A stretch of 64,000 nt of DNA from Pseudobacteroides cellulosolvens ATCC 35603 = DSM 2933. Lineage in GTDB: Bacteria; Bacillota; Clostridia; Acetivibrionales; DSM-2933. The notes below the pieces were generated by a model. It did no database searches, had not been told where the DNA came from, and worked only from the letters and a program-made list of their open reading frames with translations. How positions within the stretch are numbered: the stretch's first letter is position 1; every line of letters starts with the position of its first letter. A program made the position numbers and the translations under genes. Positions 39,063 to 48,434 of this stretch are shown one piece after another. The stretch spans positions 372,001-436,000 of the forward strand of contig NZ_LGTC01000001.1 of NCBI RefSeq assembly GCF_001262605.1. The letters run 5' to 3'.

Positions 39063-40387
39063 ATGAAAAAGAATAAAAAGAACAAAAAGATTTTGATCGT
39101 TTTATGACGCCACCTAGGCAAAATGTTTTTTTCATGCCTATTATATGGCTTTATTGCTGGTGGGTAACAAGAAAAGCAAAACTTAGAATAAACAAGGTCC
39201 GAATGAATGGATTAAAGCCTCCATATTTAGTCCTTGGAACCCATCATGCCTTTATGGATTTTTGTGTAACACCATTAGCTTTATTTCCGTACAGGGCTAA
39301 TTATGTTTCAGAATTAGAAGGCTTTGAGGCATATGGTGAATGGTTATATCGGCGGATTGGATGCCTTGGAACCAGGAAATTTGTTAATGATCTGGCTTTA
39401 GTTAAGAATATCAAAAGAGTGATTGACCGCAAGGGAATTTTGGTATTATATCCTGAAGCACGTTATGCCAATGTCGGAACATATTCTAAATTACCTGAAT
39501 CTGTTGGCAAATTGGCAAAGATGCTAAAGGTTCCTGTTGTAGTGATAAATATGAGGGGAAATTACTTGCAGTCTCCAATATGGAATTTAACTATTCGAAA
39601 GGAAGCAATATTGGATGCTACCATTACCCAAGTATTTACCAAGGAAGAACTGGCTAAAGCAACTGTATCTGAAATAAACGATAAACTGCAGGAATTTTTG
39701 GTATATGATGAATATGCATGGCAGTATTTAACGAAACAGGCTATTACATATAAAAAACGTGCAGAAGGAATTGAACTGGCATTGTACCAATGTCCTGTTT
39801 GCAAGTGCGAATTCCAGATGGCGTCAGAAGGTGTAGAGTTATTCTGTAAGTATTGTGGTCAACGCTGGTATATGACGGAGTATGGAAAAATGGAGCATTT
39901 GCCTCTTAATCAGCATACAAAAAAACACACGATACACACGTTTTATTATGAAACAGGGGAAAGTGCTGTAGATTTTACCCATATACCGAATTGGTATGAA
40001 TGGCAGCGAAATCAGGTTATTAAAGAAATTGAGAATGGTACATATTTTCTGGATGTGGAAGTGCATATTGAAGCATTACCTAACGCAGTGAATTTTATCG
40101 ATCTTGGAGAAGGAAGATTGGTACATGATAAAAATGGGTTCAAATTGACATTTAAGAAATATGGGAGTAGCGAAGAGAAAACGCTGCACTTTTTACCAAT
40201 TACCATGACTTCTATTCATACGGAATATAATTATCGTGGCAATGGGCAGTGTGTAACATTATCAACATTGGATGACACTTATTTTTTGTTTCCTAGGGGT
40301 GAAGGGTTTAATGCTACAAAAATTCAATTTGCAACAGAGTATTTATATGAAGTTGAGAAGGCAAAACAAGGCATCAAAATTGTGTAA
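39063..40387 (+). CDS. PlsC-like acyltransferase with zinc ribbon, apparent one-base deletion
   Basis: The long frame (from 39104) encodes an acyltransferase: HHAFMD fits the HX4D catalytic motif and LVLYPEARYANVG the substrate-binding block. A C-terminal cysteine pair set (CPVCKCEF, CKYCGQRW) follows, forming a zinc ribbon, plus a beta-rich tail. An ATG at 39063 behind AAGGG opens MKKNKKNKK in another frame. Adding one A to the A5 run at 39084-39088 joins it as KKDFDRFMTPPRQNVFF. Probably acts on lipid precursors. The zinc ribbon on a PlsC-type enzyme is unusual in my experience. Confidence 0.8.
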
Positions 40388-40433
40388 ACAATAGAATGTA
40401 TTTAATTATTTTTAGTAATTTTGATAATATTTG

Positions 40434-40462
40434 TTGACAAAATTGGGAATAAACAATAAAAT
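40434..40462 (+). promoter_or_regulatory. Promoter of the rsgA leader transcript
   Basis: TTGACA (40434-40439) and TAAAAT (40457-40462), 17-bp spacing. Confidence 0.65.
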
Positions 40463-40490
40463 AATATTGTATATAAAAATCATCGTTATT

Positions 40491-40515
40491 AGATTATTAA
40501 CACTTTTAATATAGA
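40491..40515. repeat. Sequence shared with the NCS1 permease upstream region
   Basis: 22 of 25 positions match 37555-37579 (core AACACTTTTAATA). It lies in the 5' leader before the short peptide. Confidence 0.45.
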
Positions 40516-40553
40516 TTGATTTTTATAAAATAAATTCGAAAGGAGTTGTTTTA

Positions 40554-40589
40554 ATGTCTGTAAAAAATGTTGAGGTGGTTTTTAACTAA
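40554..40589 (+). CDS. 11-residue leader peptide MSVKNVEVVFN
   Basis: ATG at 40554 has AAAGGAG at 40539-40545, spacing 8 nt. The stop is TAA at 40587-40589. It is too short to be a functional protein by itself and is followed by two intrinsic terminators before the next gene. It closely parallels the MTTINLEVLKI leader of rtcB2 (59338-59373) in length, binding site, spacing and the central N-[VL]-E-V. Probably a translation-sensing uORF. Confidence 0.65.
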   Translation: MSVKNVEVVFN

Positions 40590-40693
40590 TTGAATATCGG
40601 CAGAGGTTAACGTGATTGCCTTGTTAGTTAGGGCTGTTTACTGTTACCTGTGCAGCTTCTTTCGAGCAACCTAAATCGTGTAATAAAAATATC

Positions 40694-40720
40694 AGCACGC
40701 AATTGGTAGCGTGTTTTTTT
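40694..40720 (+). terminator. Leader terminator T1 of the rsgA operon
   Basis: CACGC (40696-40700) pairs with GCGTG (40709-40713), extended by A-U and G-U pairs; a run of seven T follows. Same form (CACG...CGTG plus T7) as the first terminator of the rtcB2 leader. Confidence 0.7.
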
Positions 40721-40762
40721 AATGTTTTTATAACTTTGCCAATAATTGGTAGTGTGCCGTTT

Positions 40763-40800
40763 AAATCCCGCAGGTGGTCGATATCTGCGGGATTTTTATA
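40763..40800 (+). terminator. Leader terminator T2 of the rsgA operon
   Basis: 11-bp perfect stem AAATCCCGCAG / CTGCGGGATTT with an 11-nt loop and a T-rich tail, 25 bp before the start of the next ORF. Confidence 0.85.
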
Positions 40801-40824
40801 TTCTTTTTTGAGGAGTGATGAATT

Positions 40825-40977
40825 ATGAAAAGAGCAAAAAGTACTTTTGAATATATGAGGGAAATACGCGGGAGCTGGGTGATAAACCCAAGAACCAGAG
40901 TACAGGACAACAATACAAAAAACAAAAAGAAACGCAGGCAGGAAGAAAAGAGAATGATAAAGGATGGGTTAGATTGA
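40825..40977 (+). CDS. Small basic protein coupled to rsgA
   Basis: 50 residues (MKRAKSTFEYMREIRGSW.. to ..MIKDGLD), very rich in Lys and Arg in its second half. Good GAGGAG site nine bases upstream. Its TGA overlaps the rsgA ATG (TGATG), indicating translational coupling. The charge suggests RNA or ribosome contact. I do not recognise a named family. It is the first full-size ORF behind the two leader terminators. Confidence 0.65.
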   Translation: MKRAKSTFEYMREIRGSWVINPRTRVQDNNTKNKKKRRQEEKRMIKDGLD

Positions 40978-41992
40978 TGAGTATAATAGATTATGGATGG
41001 GACGAGAATTTTTACAGTGAATGTAAAGAAAAGCAGGAGCAAGGCATGTTTCCTGCAAGGGTGATTGCCGATTACGGTCAAATTTTACGGGTAATTGCAG
41101 ACTCTGGTGAACTGCTTGTTAACAGGCCGATTAATAAAAATGGGGATGGCATACAAATTGCTGTTGGTGACTGGATACTGCTGCAGTATGATGATGAAAT
41201 CAGGTCGGAACGCATCTGTACAGTCTTAAAAAGGAAAACAAAGTTTTCCAGGGCTGCTGCAGGGATAGAGGTTAAGGAACAGATTGTAGCATCCAATGTT
41301 GATACTGTTTTTATTATACAGTCATTAAACAGGGATTTTAATATGAAAAGGCTTGAGAGATATTTGATAGCAGCGTGGAACAGCGGTGCTATGCCTGTCG
41401 TTGTTCTTACGAAGGCTGACTTGTGTGATGATGTGGAAAGTAAAAAGTCACTGGCATTTGAAACTGCACCAGGGGTGGAGGTTCATGCTATTAGCTGTGT
41501 AACAGGCGAAGGAATTGAAGAAATTAGAAAATACTTTGGAAGGGGAAAAACAGTAGCATTATTAGGATCCTCGGGGGTCGGCAAGTCAACCTTTGTCAAT
41601 CTCCTTGCAGGAGGTGAGGTGCTTAAAACTCAAGATATAAGAGAGGATGACAGCAGGGGAAGGCACACAACTACTCATAGAGAATTGGTTCTTTTGCCTG
41701 GGGGAGGAGTCGTAATGGACACTCCCGGAATGAGGACGTTACTTCCTTGGAAGCAGATGAGGGAATGGAGATAATGTTTGGAGATGTGGAAGAGATCGTC
41801 AGGTCTTGCCGATTTTATGATTGCGGTCATGGAAATGAACCGGGTTGTGCGGTGAGGGAGGCTTTAGAATCAGGCAAGCTTGAGGAGAAAAGGTGGAATT
41901 CTTGGCTTAAGCTCCAAAAGGAAATGGCTCATCTTGAAGCAAAAAAGGAAGGCAAGTTAAGGCTTAAGGAGAAGCAATGGGAAGGCAGATAG
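40977..41992 (+). CDS. rsgA: Ribosome small subunit-dependent GTPase A, frameshifted
   Basis: RsgA/YloQ is a circularly permuted GTPase that checks 30S subunit maturation. OB-fold N-terminus, G4-like LTKADLC, P-loop GSSGVGKSTFVN near residue 198, G3 DTPG and a C-terminal zinc site (CRFYDCGHGNEPGC). The frame ends early at 41774 (QMREWR), whereas the conserved C-terminal region reads from 41747 in another frame to 41992. Adding one G at 41749-41750 restores LPWEADEGMEIMFGDVEEI. A sequencing error is likely. It follows a leader-peptide/terminator region, and may be a stress-responsive paralogue rather than the housekeeping copy. Confidence 0.9.
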
Positions 41993-42068
41993 CAAAGATT
42001 CAAAAGGAAAATAAGAAGTATTGAAGTTTCTGTATCCTTATAGAAAAGTGGTGTTTATATAAAGGCAA

Positions 42069-42160
42069 GATTGAAATATTACTTCCCGTTTTGAGCGTTT
42101 GTTCACGAGTTAAGTTAACTTAGAAAGCGAAATTATACGGGAAGTTATATTTTCAACATG
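42069..42160. repeat. Repeat family A, complete short copy
   Basis: Terminal inverted repeats ATATTACTTCCCGT (42076-42089) and ACGGGAAGTTATAT (42137-42150) match at 13 of 14 positions and extend through TTGAAA/TTTTCAA. The internal CACGAGTTAAGTTAAC block is shared with the copy at 21954-22090. Confidence 0.65.
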
Positions 42161-42193
42161 ATTAAGGAGTAGACACTATTTTTCAAAAAAGTT

Positions 42194-42221
42194 TTGTGTA
42201 AATATAAAATTATGATATAAT
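42194..42221 (+). promoter_or_regulatory. Candidate promoter upstream of oadA
   Basis: TTGTGT (42194-42199) and TATAAT (42216-42221), 16-bp spacing, about 255 bp upstream of oadA. The resulting leader would contain the hairpin at 42353-42375. Confidence 0.4.
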
Positions 42222-42352
42222 TATAACAGTGTTATGTTGAAAATATATGTTTTTAGCATTAACAATAGATTAAAGTAAATGTTTTGGAATGTTCATTATG
42301 TGGTAAGTATTAAGTAAAGTTTTGATTAGATTTAACATGTCTCAATGCAGAG

Positions 42353-42375
42353 AACCTTAGTTTGAGGTTTTTTTA
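42353..42375 (+). terminator. Hairpin with T-run in the oadA leader
   Basis: AACCT (42353-42357) / AGGTT (42365-42369) followed by a T-run. An overlapping CTCAA/TTGAG pairing (42341-42345 with 42362-42366) could compete, so attenuation is possible. No known riboswitch recognised. Confidence 0.5.
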
Positions 42376-42474
42376 ATGTCTGAGTAATTTTAGTGGTATA
42401 TATTTCATATTGCTTCTTTGTAATTTTAGCATTGCTATGCTTTACTATATAATATCAAGAAAGGGTGGCAAAAA

Positions 42475-43851
42475 ATGAAGGTGAATATTACGGAAACGGT
42501 GCTAAGGGATGCCAATCAATCTCTTATAGCTACAAGGATGCCATATAGTGATTTTGAAGGTATTCTTGAGAAAATGGATGACGTTGGGTATTACTCAATA
42601 GAATGTTGGGGAGGGGCAACTTTTGATTCTTGTCTGAGATATTTGAGTGAAGACCCATGGGAGAGGCTGAGGAAGCTTAAATCCAAGCTTAAGAAAACAA
42701 AGCTGCAGATGCTTTTAAGAGGTCAGAATATTTTAGGATATAAGCATTATCCGGATGACGTTGTAAGAAAGTTTGTGTCCTATTCAATAAAAAACGGAAT
42801 GGACATATTAAGAATTTTTGATGCTTTAAATGACTTCAGGAATATTGAAGTAGCTGTCGATGAGACATTAAAATGCGGAGGTCATGCCCAGGGTACAATT
42901 TGTTATACAACAAGTCCTATTCATAATATGGATAATTATGCACAACTTGGAAAGCAATTAGAAGGCATGGGAGTCAATTCTATATGTGTTAAGGATATGG
43001 CAGGAATAATGGGACCTCAGGAAGCTTATGATCTCATTAAGGCATTAAAGGGCAAGGTAAAGGTACCGATTTTTCTCCATACACATTCTACAACAGGCCT
43101 TGGTCCAATCACTTATATGAAAGCTATAGAAGCTGGATGTAACGGTATTGATACTGCTATTTCCACTTTTTCAGGAGGTACTTCACAGCCGGCGACTGAA
43201 ACACTTAACTATGCATTGAATCAAATGAGATACCAGACAGGCCTAAAAAGTGAGTTGTTAAAAACAATAAATGATTTCTTCAGGCCGGTTAAGGATAAAT
43301 TCCTTTCTTCAGGGGTTCTGGATCCATATGTTCTTGGAACAGAAACCGATGCTTTGGTTTACCAGATACCTGGAGGAATGCTGTCAAATCTTATAGCACA
43401 ATTAAAGCAGCAAAATGCCTTGGATAGACTGGATGAGGTTTTACAGGAAACTCCAAGAGTGAGAAAGGACCTTGGTTATCCTCCTCTTGTTACACCTATG
43501 AGTCAAATGGTAGGAGTACAGGCAGCTACAAATGTACTGCTGGGAGAGAGATATAAGGCAATATCCAAGGAAGTTAAATCATATGTAAGAGGTGAATATG
43601 GTAAAGCACCGGGTGAAGTGGATCCTGATCTTATCAAGAAAGTTTTGGGTGATGAAAAGCCCATAACTAAGAGATTTGCAGATACACTATCGCCTGAATT
43701 CGACAAGATGAAGAAAGAACTTAAGGGTATGTGCAAAACAGATGAAGATGTGCTTTCGTATATACTTTTCCCTCAGATTGCTGAGAAGTTCTTTAAGGAA
43801 AAGGAAGAGAAAACTGCAACCAAAGTTTCTTATTCAATTATGAAGGTATAA
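42475..43851 (+). CDS. oadA: Oxaloacetate decarboxylase alpha / carboxyltransferase subunit
   Basis: 458 residues with the HMGL-like carboxyltransferase TIM barrel (TETVLRDANQSLIATR, biotin-pocket KDMAGIMGP with catalytic Lys, metal ligands in HTHSTTG) and a PYC_OADA C-terminal domain (PGGMLSNLIAQLKQQ). The biotin domain is not fused but encoded separately downstream. With OadG, a biotin carrier and OadB it should form the membrane Na+-pumping decarboxylase of oxaloacetate; methylmalonyl-CoA is a less likely substrate given the alpha-subunit type. Start behind AAAGGGTGG. Confidence 0.92.
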   Translation: MKVNITETVLRDANQSLIATRMPYSDFEGILEKMDDVGYYSIECWGGATFDSCLRYLSEDPWERLRKLKSKLKKTKLQMLLRGQNILGYKHYPDDVVRKFVSYSIKNGMDILRIFDALNDFRNIEVAVDETLKCGGHAQGTICYTTSPIHNMDNYAQLGKQLEGMGVNSICVKDMAGIMGPQEAYDLIKALKGKVKVPIFLHTHSTTGLGPITYMKAIEAGCNGIDTAISTFSGGTSQPATETLNYALNQMRYQTGLKSELLKTINDFFRPVKDKFLSSGVLDPYVLGTETDALVYQIPGGMLSNLIAQLKQQNALDRLDEVLQETPRVRKDLGYPPLVTPMSQMVGVQAATNVLLGERYKAISKEVKSYVRGEYGKAPGEVDPDLIKKVLGDEKPITKRFADTLSPEFDKMKKELKGMCKTDEDVLSYILFPQIAEKFFKEKEEKTATKVSYSIMKV

Positions 43852-43866
43852 AAGGTGGTGTCGTGA

Positions 43867-44193
43867 ATGACTTTATTAGATAGTTTATTAGTTTCAGTCT
43901 TCGGAATAACTGTTGTATTTACCGTTCTGATAGCATTAAGTTTTTTTATCAAGCTTCAGTCTGCTGTTGTAAGTGCTATTTCAAATGACAGTACCAAGGC
44001 AGTCAAAGAAGAAATAAAAACACATGATGCTTTAAAGGAGCAGGCTGCTGTTGATACAGGCTGGACTTCAGGAGAATTAAAGCTAATAGGTGTTGACGAA
44101 AAGACTGCGGCTATGATTATGGCTATTGTCAGTGATGAGTCAAAAATACCTTTATTAGAGCTTCAGTTTAAATCTATTCGTGCACTTGACTAA
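43867..44193 (+). CDS. oadG: Na+-pumping decarboxylase gamma subunit (OadG-like)
   Basis: 108 residues with one N-terminal membrane helix (LLVSVFGITVVFTVLIALSFFI) and a short hydrophilic tail, the layout of OadG, which holds the complex together. The tail (TGWTSGELKLIGVDEKTAAMIMAIVSDE) fits the OadG_beta-type helical segment. Second gene of the oad operon, 15 bp after oadA. Confidence 0.8.
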   Translation: MTLLDSLLVSVFGITVVFTVLIALSFFIKLQSAVVSAISNDSTKAVKEEIKTHDALKEQAAVDTGWTSGELKLIGVDEKTAAMIMAIVSDESKIPLLELQFKSIRALD

Positions 44194-44249
44194 TAAGGGA
44201 TGATTTAAAGATTACTAATTGAATTATTATAATGGGAGAGTTGAATAAA

Positions 44250-44648
44250 ATGAAATATATAGTAACCATTAATGGAAAAAATTATGAGGTTAAAGTTGAA
44301 AAGGGCCAGGCTACTATTGTAAAGACCACTGAAACAGCTGAAAAAGCATATGTATCTCAGACTGTTTCAGCATCTGCACAACCTGCAGTATCTTCACAGC
44401 CAGCAGCAGCAACTTCTGTTGTTTCAGGGGACGGGGAGCCGATTAAATCTCCAATGCCTGGTGTAATCCTTGACGTGAGAGTGTCAGCAGGTGCAACTGT
44501 TAAAAAGGGAGATATCTTATTTATACTTGAGGCTATGAAAATGGAAAATGAAATTGCGGCACCGGAAAATGGTGTTATTACAGCTGTTTCAATTGCTAAA
44601 GGCACTTCTGTTTCCACAGGTGATGTTCTTGCATTATTGAAAACATAA
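44250..44648 (+). CDS. Biotin carboxyl carrier subunit of the decarboxylase
   Basis: 132 residues: a short N-terminal beta segment ([17 protein letters not shown]), an Ala/Ser/Thr/Gln-rich flexible linker and a biotinyl domain with EAMKMEN, the biotinylated Lys being about residue 97. It carries CO2 from the alpha subunit to the OadB pump. ATG 44250 is preferred because GGGAGAG lies at 44235-44241; the ATG at 44232 precedes that site. Confidence 0.92.
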   Translation: MKYIVTINGKNYEVKVEKGQATIVKTTETAEKAYVSQTVSASAQPAVSSQPAAATSVVSGDGEPIKSPMPGVILDVRVSAGATVKKGDILFILEAMKMENEIAAPENGVITAVSIAKGTSVSTGDVLALLKT

Positions 44649-44662
44649 AGGAGGGGGAAAAA

Positions 44663-45805
44663 GTGTCTTTTTCATTTGTTGATACATTAGTTAAGATATG
44701 GAACGATTCAGGTTTTTCTGCTATTACATTGCAGCAGGGCATCATGGTATTAGTTGCTTGCGTGCTGGTATATCTGGCAATTGCAAAAAAGTTTGAACCT
44801 TTACTGTTACTACCTATAGCATTCGGTGTATTACTTGCCAATTTGCCCCTGGCCGGGCTTATGAGTCCTGAAGCCGACGGACAGCCAGGCGGTTTGTTAT
44901 ATTATTTGTATATGGGTGTCAAAAAGGGGATTTATCCTTCCCTTATTTTCCTTGGTATTGGTGCAATGACAGATTTTGGCCCATTGCTTGCCAGACCATC
45001 CAGCTTATTGCTGGGAGCCGCAGCCCAGCTTGGTATTTATATTGCTTTTGTAATAGCAATATTACTGGGATTTTCTCCTGAAGAAGCTGCATCAATAGGT
45101 ATTATAGGAGGAGCAGATGGACCTACAGCTATATTCCTTACCACAAAGCTTGCTCCGCATTTATTACCTGCTATTGCTATTGCAGCGTATTCATATATGG
45201 CTTTGATCCCTATGATCCAGCCTCCGCTTATGAGACTTCTTACCACTAAAAAGGAGAGAGAAGTTAAAATGGAGCAGTTGAGAGAAGTATCAAAACTGGA
45301 AAAAATAATATTCCCAATTGCTGTAACCATTCTGGTTGTTATGCTTCTTCCATCAGTTGCACCCCTTATCGGTATGCTTATGTTGGGAAATTTATTCAGA
45401 GAGTCAGGTGTTGTTGAAAGGCTTTCTAGTACTGTTCAGAATGCACTTATAAACATTGTAACTATATTCCTTGGTACTACAGTTGGAGCTACTGCAGTTG
45501 CTGAAAACTTTTTGAAGCCATCAACGTTAAAAATAATTGCATTAGGGCTCATGGCATTTATGTTCAGCACAATAGGAGGATTGCTTTTAGGGAAACTTAT
45601 GTGCTTTGTAACGAGAGGAAAGATAAATCCTCTGATAGGTTCTGCAGGCGTGTCTGCTGTACCTATGGCAGCAAGGGTATCACAGGTTGAGGGACAAAAA
45701 GCAAACCCATCAAACTTCCTTTTAATGCATGCAATGGGACCGAATGTTGCAGGAGTTATCGGATCTGCTGTTGCCGCAGGTTTTCTCCTGGCTGTGTTTG
45801 GTTAA
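44663..45805 (+). CDS. oadB: Na+-pumping decarboxylase beta subunit
   Basis: 380 residues, about nine to eleven membrane helices. Family signature blocks: [47 protein letters not shown], and [20 protein letters not shown] with conserved Asp and Ser of the Na+ path. It decarboxylates carboxybiotin and exports sodium. GTG start behind AGGAGGGGG. Last gene of the operon. Confidence 0.96.
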   Translation: MSFSFVDTLVKIWNDSGFSAITLQQGIMVLVACVLVYLAIAKKFEPLLLLPIAFGVLLANLPLAGLMSPEADGQPGGLLYYLYMGVKKGIYPSLIFLGIGAMTDFGPLLARPSSLLLGAAAQLGIYIAFVIAILLGFSPEEAASIGIIGGADGPTAIFLTTKLAPHLLPAIAIAAYSYMALIPMIQPPLMRLLTTKKEREVKMEQLREVSKLEKIIFPIAVTILVVMLLPSVAPLIGMLMLGNLFRESGVVERLSSTVQNALINIVTIFLGTTVGATAVAENFLKPSTLKIIALGLMAFMFSTIGGLLLGKLMCFVTRGKINPLIGSAGVSAVPMAARVSQVEGQKANPSNFLLMHAMGPNVAGVIGSAVAAGFLLAVFG

Positions 45806-45811
45806 GTAAAA

Positions 45812-45853
45812 AATAAATATATAGAATAAATATATATAGAATAAATATATAGA
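45812..45853. repeat. Short tandem repeat
   Basis: Three units of ATAAATATATAGA-like sequence (13-15 bp) after oadB. Confidence 0.55.
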
Positions 45854-45867
45854 ATTAATATAAAATG

Positions 45868-45897
45868 AAGGTAACCTTGAATGGGGTTATCTTTTAT
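45868..45897 (+). terminator. Intrinsic terminator after the oad operon
   Basis: 9-bp stem AAGGTAACC / GGTTATCTT with one G-U pair, followed by TTATTT. Confidence 0.7.
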
Positions 45898-45955
45898 TTA
45901 TGTCTAAAAAATTATGTTATAATATGTCTATAAATTAAGGGTTAGGGAGGGAGTT

Positions 45956-46885
45956 ATGGATATAAGAGTATTGGGAAAAAATGATCTACCTCTGGCATCA
46001 AGCTTGGTTTGGAATGTGTTTAGCGATTTTGTAGCACCTGGATATGCAGAGGAAGGCATCGAAACTTTTAAAAAGTTTATTCAGCCGGAGGAGCTTGAGA
46101 AGTCTATTAACAGCGGTCGTTTTTTTATGCTGGGAGGTTTTGAGGAAGGAATACTTGCAGGGGTTTTGGCTATGAGGGATAACAATCATGTTAGTCTGTT
46201 TTTTGTAGATAAGGCATTCCACTGTCAAGGAATTGGAAGAAAATTATTTAATGATGCAGTAAGGATATGTATTAAGAAAGACCCAGAGCTAAATGAGATA
46301 TCAGTAAACTCTTCTCCATATGCGGTTAGTATATACGGCAAGCTTGGCTTCCATAAAGAGGGCGAGGAAAACATTCAGAATGGGATTACTTACATACCTA
46401 TGAAAATGGAAATTCAAAAGAATGATAAAAAGAATGTATCGTCTGAAGAAGTTAGACATATTAAGAAAAATGAATTAAGAGACCTGCTGTTGCTTTATAA
46501 AGACTTGAATAAGGATGATCGTGAGCTGAAAATTGATGAGTCGTTGATGAATTTATGGGATGAGATATTGAAGGATCCAAGTCAGAATTATCTTGTGTTT
46601 TATTTGGGAGATGTATTGGTTGCATCATGTGTGCTTGTTATTGTAAAAAATCTTACAAGAGGAGCCAGGCCATATGGTTTAATTGAAAATGTTGTTACAC
46701 ACAGAGATTGCCGAAGAAAAGGTTATGGTACCAGACTAATAAAAAGGGCAATTGATATGGCAAAGGAAAAAGGATGCTATAAGGTAATGCTTATGTCGGG
46801 AAGAGGCGAAGATACCCTCAAATTCTATGAACATATAGGGTTTGAAAGAGGTAAAAAAACTGGCTTTATAATCAGGTTTGATTAG
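45956..46885 (+). CDS. Tandem double GNAT acetyltransferase
   Basis: 309 residues holding two GNAT domains. The first spans about residues 1-155 (VDKAFHCQGIGRKLFNDAV, VNSSPYAVSIYGKLGF) and the second about 165-309 (VTHRDCRRKGYGTRLIKRAI, RGEDTLKFYEHIGFERG). Both acetyl-CoA loops look intact. Start behind GGGAGGGAG. The substrate is unknown, and the neighbours give no clue. Confidence 0.88.
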   Translation: MDIRVLGKNDLPLASSLVWNVFSDFVAPGYAEEGIETFKKFIQPEELEKSINSGRFFMLGGFEEGILAGVLAMRDNNHVSLFFVDKAFHCQGIGRKLFNDAVRICIKKDPELNEISVNSSPYAVSIYGKLGFHKEGEENIQNGITYIPMKMEIQKNDKKNVSSEEVRHIKKNELRDLLLLYKDLNKDDRELKIDESLMNLWDEILKDPSQNYLVFYLGDVLVASCVLVIVKNLTRGARPYGLIENVVTHRDCRRKGYGTRLIKRAIDMAKEKGCYKVMLMSGRGEDTLKFYEHIGFERGKKTGFIIRFD

Positions 46886-46905
46886 TCGGTTAGCTGCTGT
46901 GCACC

Positions 46906-47262
46906 TTAGAATTTCTTAAATGCAAAGAAAACTGCACCTAAAATACAGATGAATGATAAAACATAATTTAATTTAAAGCTTTCCTTTAGGAAAAATACAG
47001 AGAAAAATCCAAAAACTACTAAAGTTATAGCTTCCTGAACAATTTTTAACTGTGCCGTATCAAAATTTTTTGATGCTATCCTATTGGCAGGGATCATCAG
47101 GCAATATTCAAAAAAGGCTATACCCCAGCTTAGAAGAATTATAAAGAAAATCGGCATTGAATTATTTTTATATTTAAGGTTTCCGTACCATGCAAAGGTC
47201 ATGAAAACATTAGAGGCAACTAAAAGAAGAAAGGGCCAGTACTTACTTACAATTGACATCAT
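46906..47262 (-). CDS. DUF486 small membrane protein
   Basis: 118 residues with four hydrophobic helices. The pattern YWPFLLLVASNVFMTFAWYG, SWGIAFFEYCLMIPANRIA and a C-terminal FKLNYVLSFICILGAVFFAFK matches the DUF486 family, which resembles a half-size DMT transporter. ATG follows AAGGAG. Single gene, divergent from the YqiJ-like locus. Function not established. Confidence 0.88.
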   Translation of the reverse strand: MMSIVSKYWPFLLLVASNVFMTFAWYGNLKYKNNSMPIFFIILLSWGIAFFEYCLMIPANRIASKNFDTAQLKIVQEAITLVVFGFFSVFFLKESFKLNYVLSFICILGAVFFAFKKF

Positions 47263-47595
47263 AAACTACTCCTTGGTTTATCATAGGTTTACATTATGTA
47301 TACAAAATACTCACAAATATGATAATACCACAAACCCCTAATAGATTTCAATACAAGTGAGTTTATGGGCAAATATGCTAATGCTATGCTGTTATTATAT
47401 TGGACATATATATATGAAGTAATAGGCATTTTGCGTTTTTTATCGGATGATGCAAAATAATGGGTTTATTTGATAGTAAACGCTGGATTGTTTTTACTGC
47501 ATTTTTTGGCGTCTAGTATAGAAGAAAACAACTTTGACTTCCATGTTTAGTTGTTATATATTTAACAATGATACTAAATTGTGAGGGGATGAAAG
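47263..47595. other. Gene-free region between the DUF486 gene and the YqiJ-like locus
   Basis: AT-rich DNA with no open frame carrying a binding site and no clear terminator. It presumably holds two divergent promoters, but I cannot place them with confidence. Confidence 0.3.
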
Positions 47596-48261
47596 ATGAT
47601 TGAGCTTCTTAAAACGAGTATTGCAGGTGCAAATTTTATTCCCACCTCCATGCTTGTACTAATACTTTTGTATTGGCTAGCGGTTATTATAGGGGCATTG
47701 GATGTGCATTTATTCCATATACATATAGATACCGATATAGATACACACATAGATACACACATAGATACCGACTTAGATACTCATGTAGATACTCATGATG
47801 GAGGATTGTTTTACACAATATTGGCATTCTTAAAAGTGAAAGATATACCGTTTATGGTAATTGTAAGTATTATTGTGGTTGTCTTCTGGAGTGGAGCAAT
47901 GTTTTTGCATTTACTGCCCATAAGGACAGGGGGACTATTAAATGCGGTTTTATTAATTCCAGTTTTTATATTTAGTGTAATATCATGCAGATATATTGCT
48001 ATACCATTAAAGGGATTGTTTGGAAACAACGATAATCTATCTGACAGAGAAGTGATAATCGGAAAGGTTTGTATAGTTTTGTGCAATGTATTCGACGAAA
48101 GATTGGGGCAGGCTGAGGTAGCAAGTGATAATAAATCCTATGTTATAAATATTAAGTCAGCAGATGGAGCAAAGATTAATAAAGGTGAAAAAGCCTTTGT
48201 AATAAAGAAAGACAATGAAAAAAACTTTTATTTAGTTAAAAAATTTGAAGGGGTGGATTAG
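47596..48261 (+). CDS. YqiJ/NfeD-like membrane protein with His-Asp-Thr repeat loop
   Basis: 221 residues. Two or three N-terminal helices, further helices at about 80-140, and a C-terminal beta-rich OB-fold-like segment (EVIIGKVCIVLCNVFDERLG to EKAFVIKKDN), as in YqiJ/NfeD-type partners of flotillins. Between the first two helices lies a striking loop of repeated [I/L/V]DT[D/H] units (about residues 43-67; DNA repeat around 47728-47796). The flotillin start follows immediately. The ATG is preceded by GAGGGG. Confidence 0.7.
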   Translation: MIELLKTSIAGANFIPTSMLVLILLYWLAVIIGALDVHLFHIHIDTDIDTHIDTHIDTDLDTHVDTHDGGLFYTILAFLKVKDIPFMVIVSIIVVVFWSGAMFLHLLPIRTGGLLNAVLLIPVFIFSVISCRYIAIPLKGLFGNNDNLSDREVIIGKVCIVLCNVFDERLGQAEVASDNKSYVINIKSADGAKINKGEKAFVIKKDNEKNFYLVKKFEGVD

Positions 48262-48263
48262 TT

Positions 48264-48434
48264 ATGGATTATACAATTCAACTTATTGCAGTAATTGTGG
48301 TAGTGGTAATTATAATAGTTTTTGGGATTCTTGCATTATTTTCAAGGTTTTACAGGAAGGTTGACCAGGGTAAGGCTATTGTAAGAAATGGTGTTGGAGG
48401 TCCAGTTGTATCATTTGGAGGTATATGGGCCTAA
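48264..48434 (+). pseudogene. Flotillin (YqiK-type), N-terminal stub
   Basis: 56 residues: an N-terminal membrane helix (IQLIAVIVVVVIIIVFGILA) followed by FYRKVDQGKAIVRNGVGG and PVVSFGGI, the opening of a bacterial flotillin. Family members continue for another 400-500 residues; here the frame stops three codons after FGGI. The next gene's sequence begins at the same place in another frame and lacks its own N-terminus. One deletion, or one misjoined contig, explains both. Confidence 0.7.

Noticed and set aside
45812..45853. Short tandem repeat as a possible CRISPR or origin iteron
   Set aside because: Units are 13-15 bp of pure A/T-rich sequence without spacers or neighbouring cas or replication genes.
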